Source of the DNA: Alphaproteobacteria bacterium
GTDB taxonomy: Bacteria; Pseudomonadota; Alphaproteobacteria; Rickettsiales; UBA8987
Assembly (NCBI GenBank): GCA_030429625.1
Contig: JAUIFA010000001.1
Coordinates: 364,713-428,712, forward strand
Direction of reading: 5' to 3'
Length of the DNA stretch: 64,000 bases
A model generated the notes under the pieces. It saw only the letters and a list, made by a program, of their open reading frames with translations, did not search any database and was not told the DNA's origin. Below, piece after piece: positions 63,926 through 64,000 of the stretch (position 1 is its first letter; each line of letters starts with the position of its first letter). The position numbers and the translations under genes were made by a program.

Positions 63926-64000
63926 CCACGTCCACGGCATTTCACGGAAGATGTGTTATGTTTGTGTGACGGTTATTTTTCCGTAAGCTATTTAAAATTG

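Overview
The window is a piece of an AT-rich alphaproteobacterial chromosome (roughly 40% GC by eye). Support for this placement: the NDUFA12-like / MlaD / DUF2155 gene trio, mfd next to sdhE, a DUF465 (YdcH-like) protein, two-subunit glycyl-tRNA synthetase, and the rpmH-rnpA-yidD-yidC-engB run. I cannot place it below class. GTG and TTG starts seem fairly common.

Region 1-41,000 is mostly core genome. It holds glyQ-panD-glyS, a polyprenyl synthase, panB, a hybrid-tailed histidine kinase, the rpmH-rnpA-yidD-yidC-engB-argB run, an NhaP-type antiporter, ogt-mfd-sdhE, an EAL protein, rnd, a copper delivery pair (PCuAC and SCO), tRNA-Phe, dapD with an AspA/AstE-like hydrolase, hemC, a response regulator fused to an anti-sigma-type ATPase, two sugar-nucleotide epimerases, DUF2155-mlaD-NDUFA12, a DUF4153-like membrane protein, three tandem prepilin-like genes, aspS, a tandem pair of pentapeptide-like paralogs, and a large exported ankyrin / coiled-coil / SPOR protein.

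Region 41,152-54,085 is a 12.9 kb integrated element. A tyrosine integrase lies just downstream of tRNA-Asn. The last 22 bases of that tRNA plus about 41 bases beyond it are repeated at the far end (62 bp, one base missing). The left part carries integrase, a coupled unknown protein, an AlpA-like regulator and a TOPRIM/RecA-like primase-helicase, which is the layout of a P4-like satellite. It is followed by a lone SIR2-domain gene (candidate anti-phage). The right part carries cargo for the cell exterior: a small RTX protein preceded by a strongly structured RNA leader ending in an intrinsic terminator, a TPR-sulfotransferase, a large RTX/cadherin-like protein, and a serralysin-type zinc metalloprotease. 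No capsid, conjugation or type I secretion genes are seen.

Region 54,086-64,000 returns to the chromosome: a fused CcsBA cytochrome c synthase with a thioredoxin-like partner (System II, uncommon in alphaproteobacteria), a CAU tRNA that looks like tRNA-Ile2, an SGNH hydrolase, a PilZ protein, GDP-mannose supply genes (manC-like and phosphomannomutase), a TerB-like protein and a sulfotransferase. The strongest candidates for undescribed biology are the structured RNA before the small RTX gene, the satellite-like island that combines SIR2 with RTX exoproteins, and the unknown protein coupled to the integrase.
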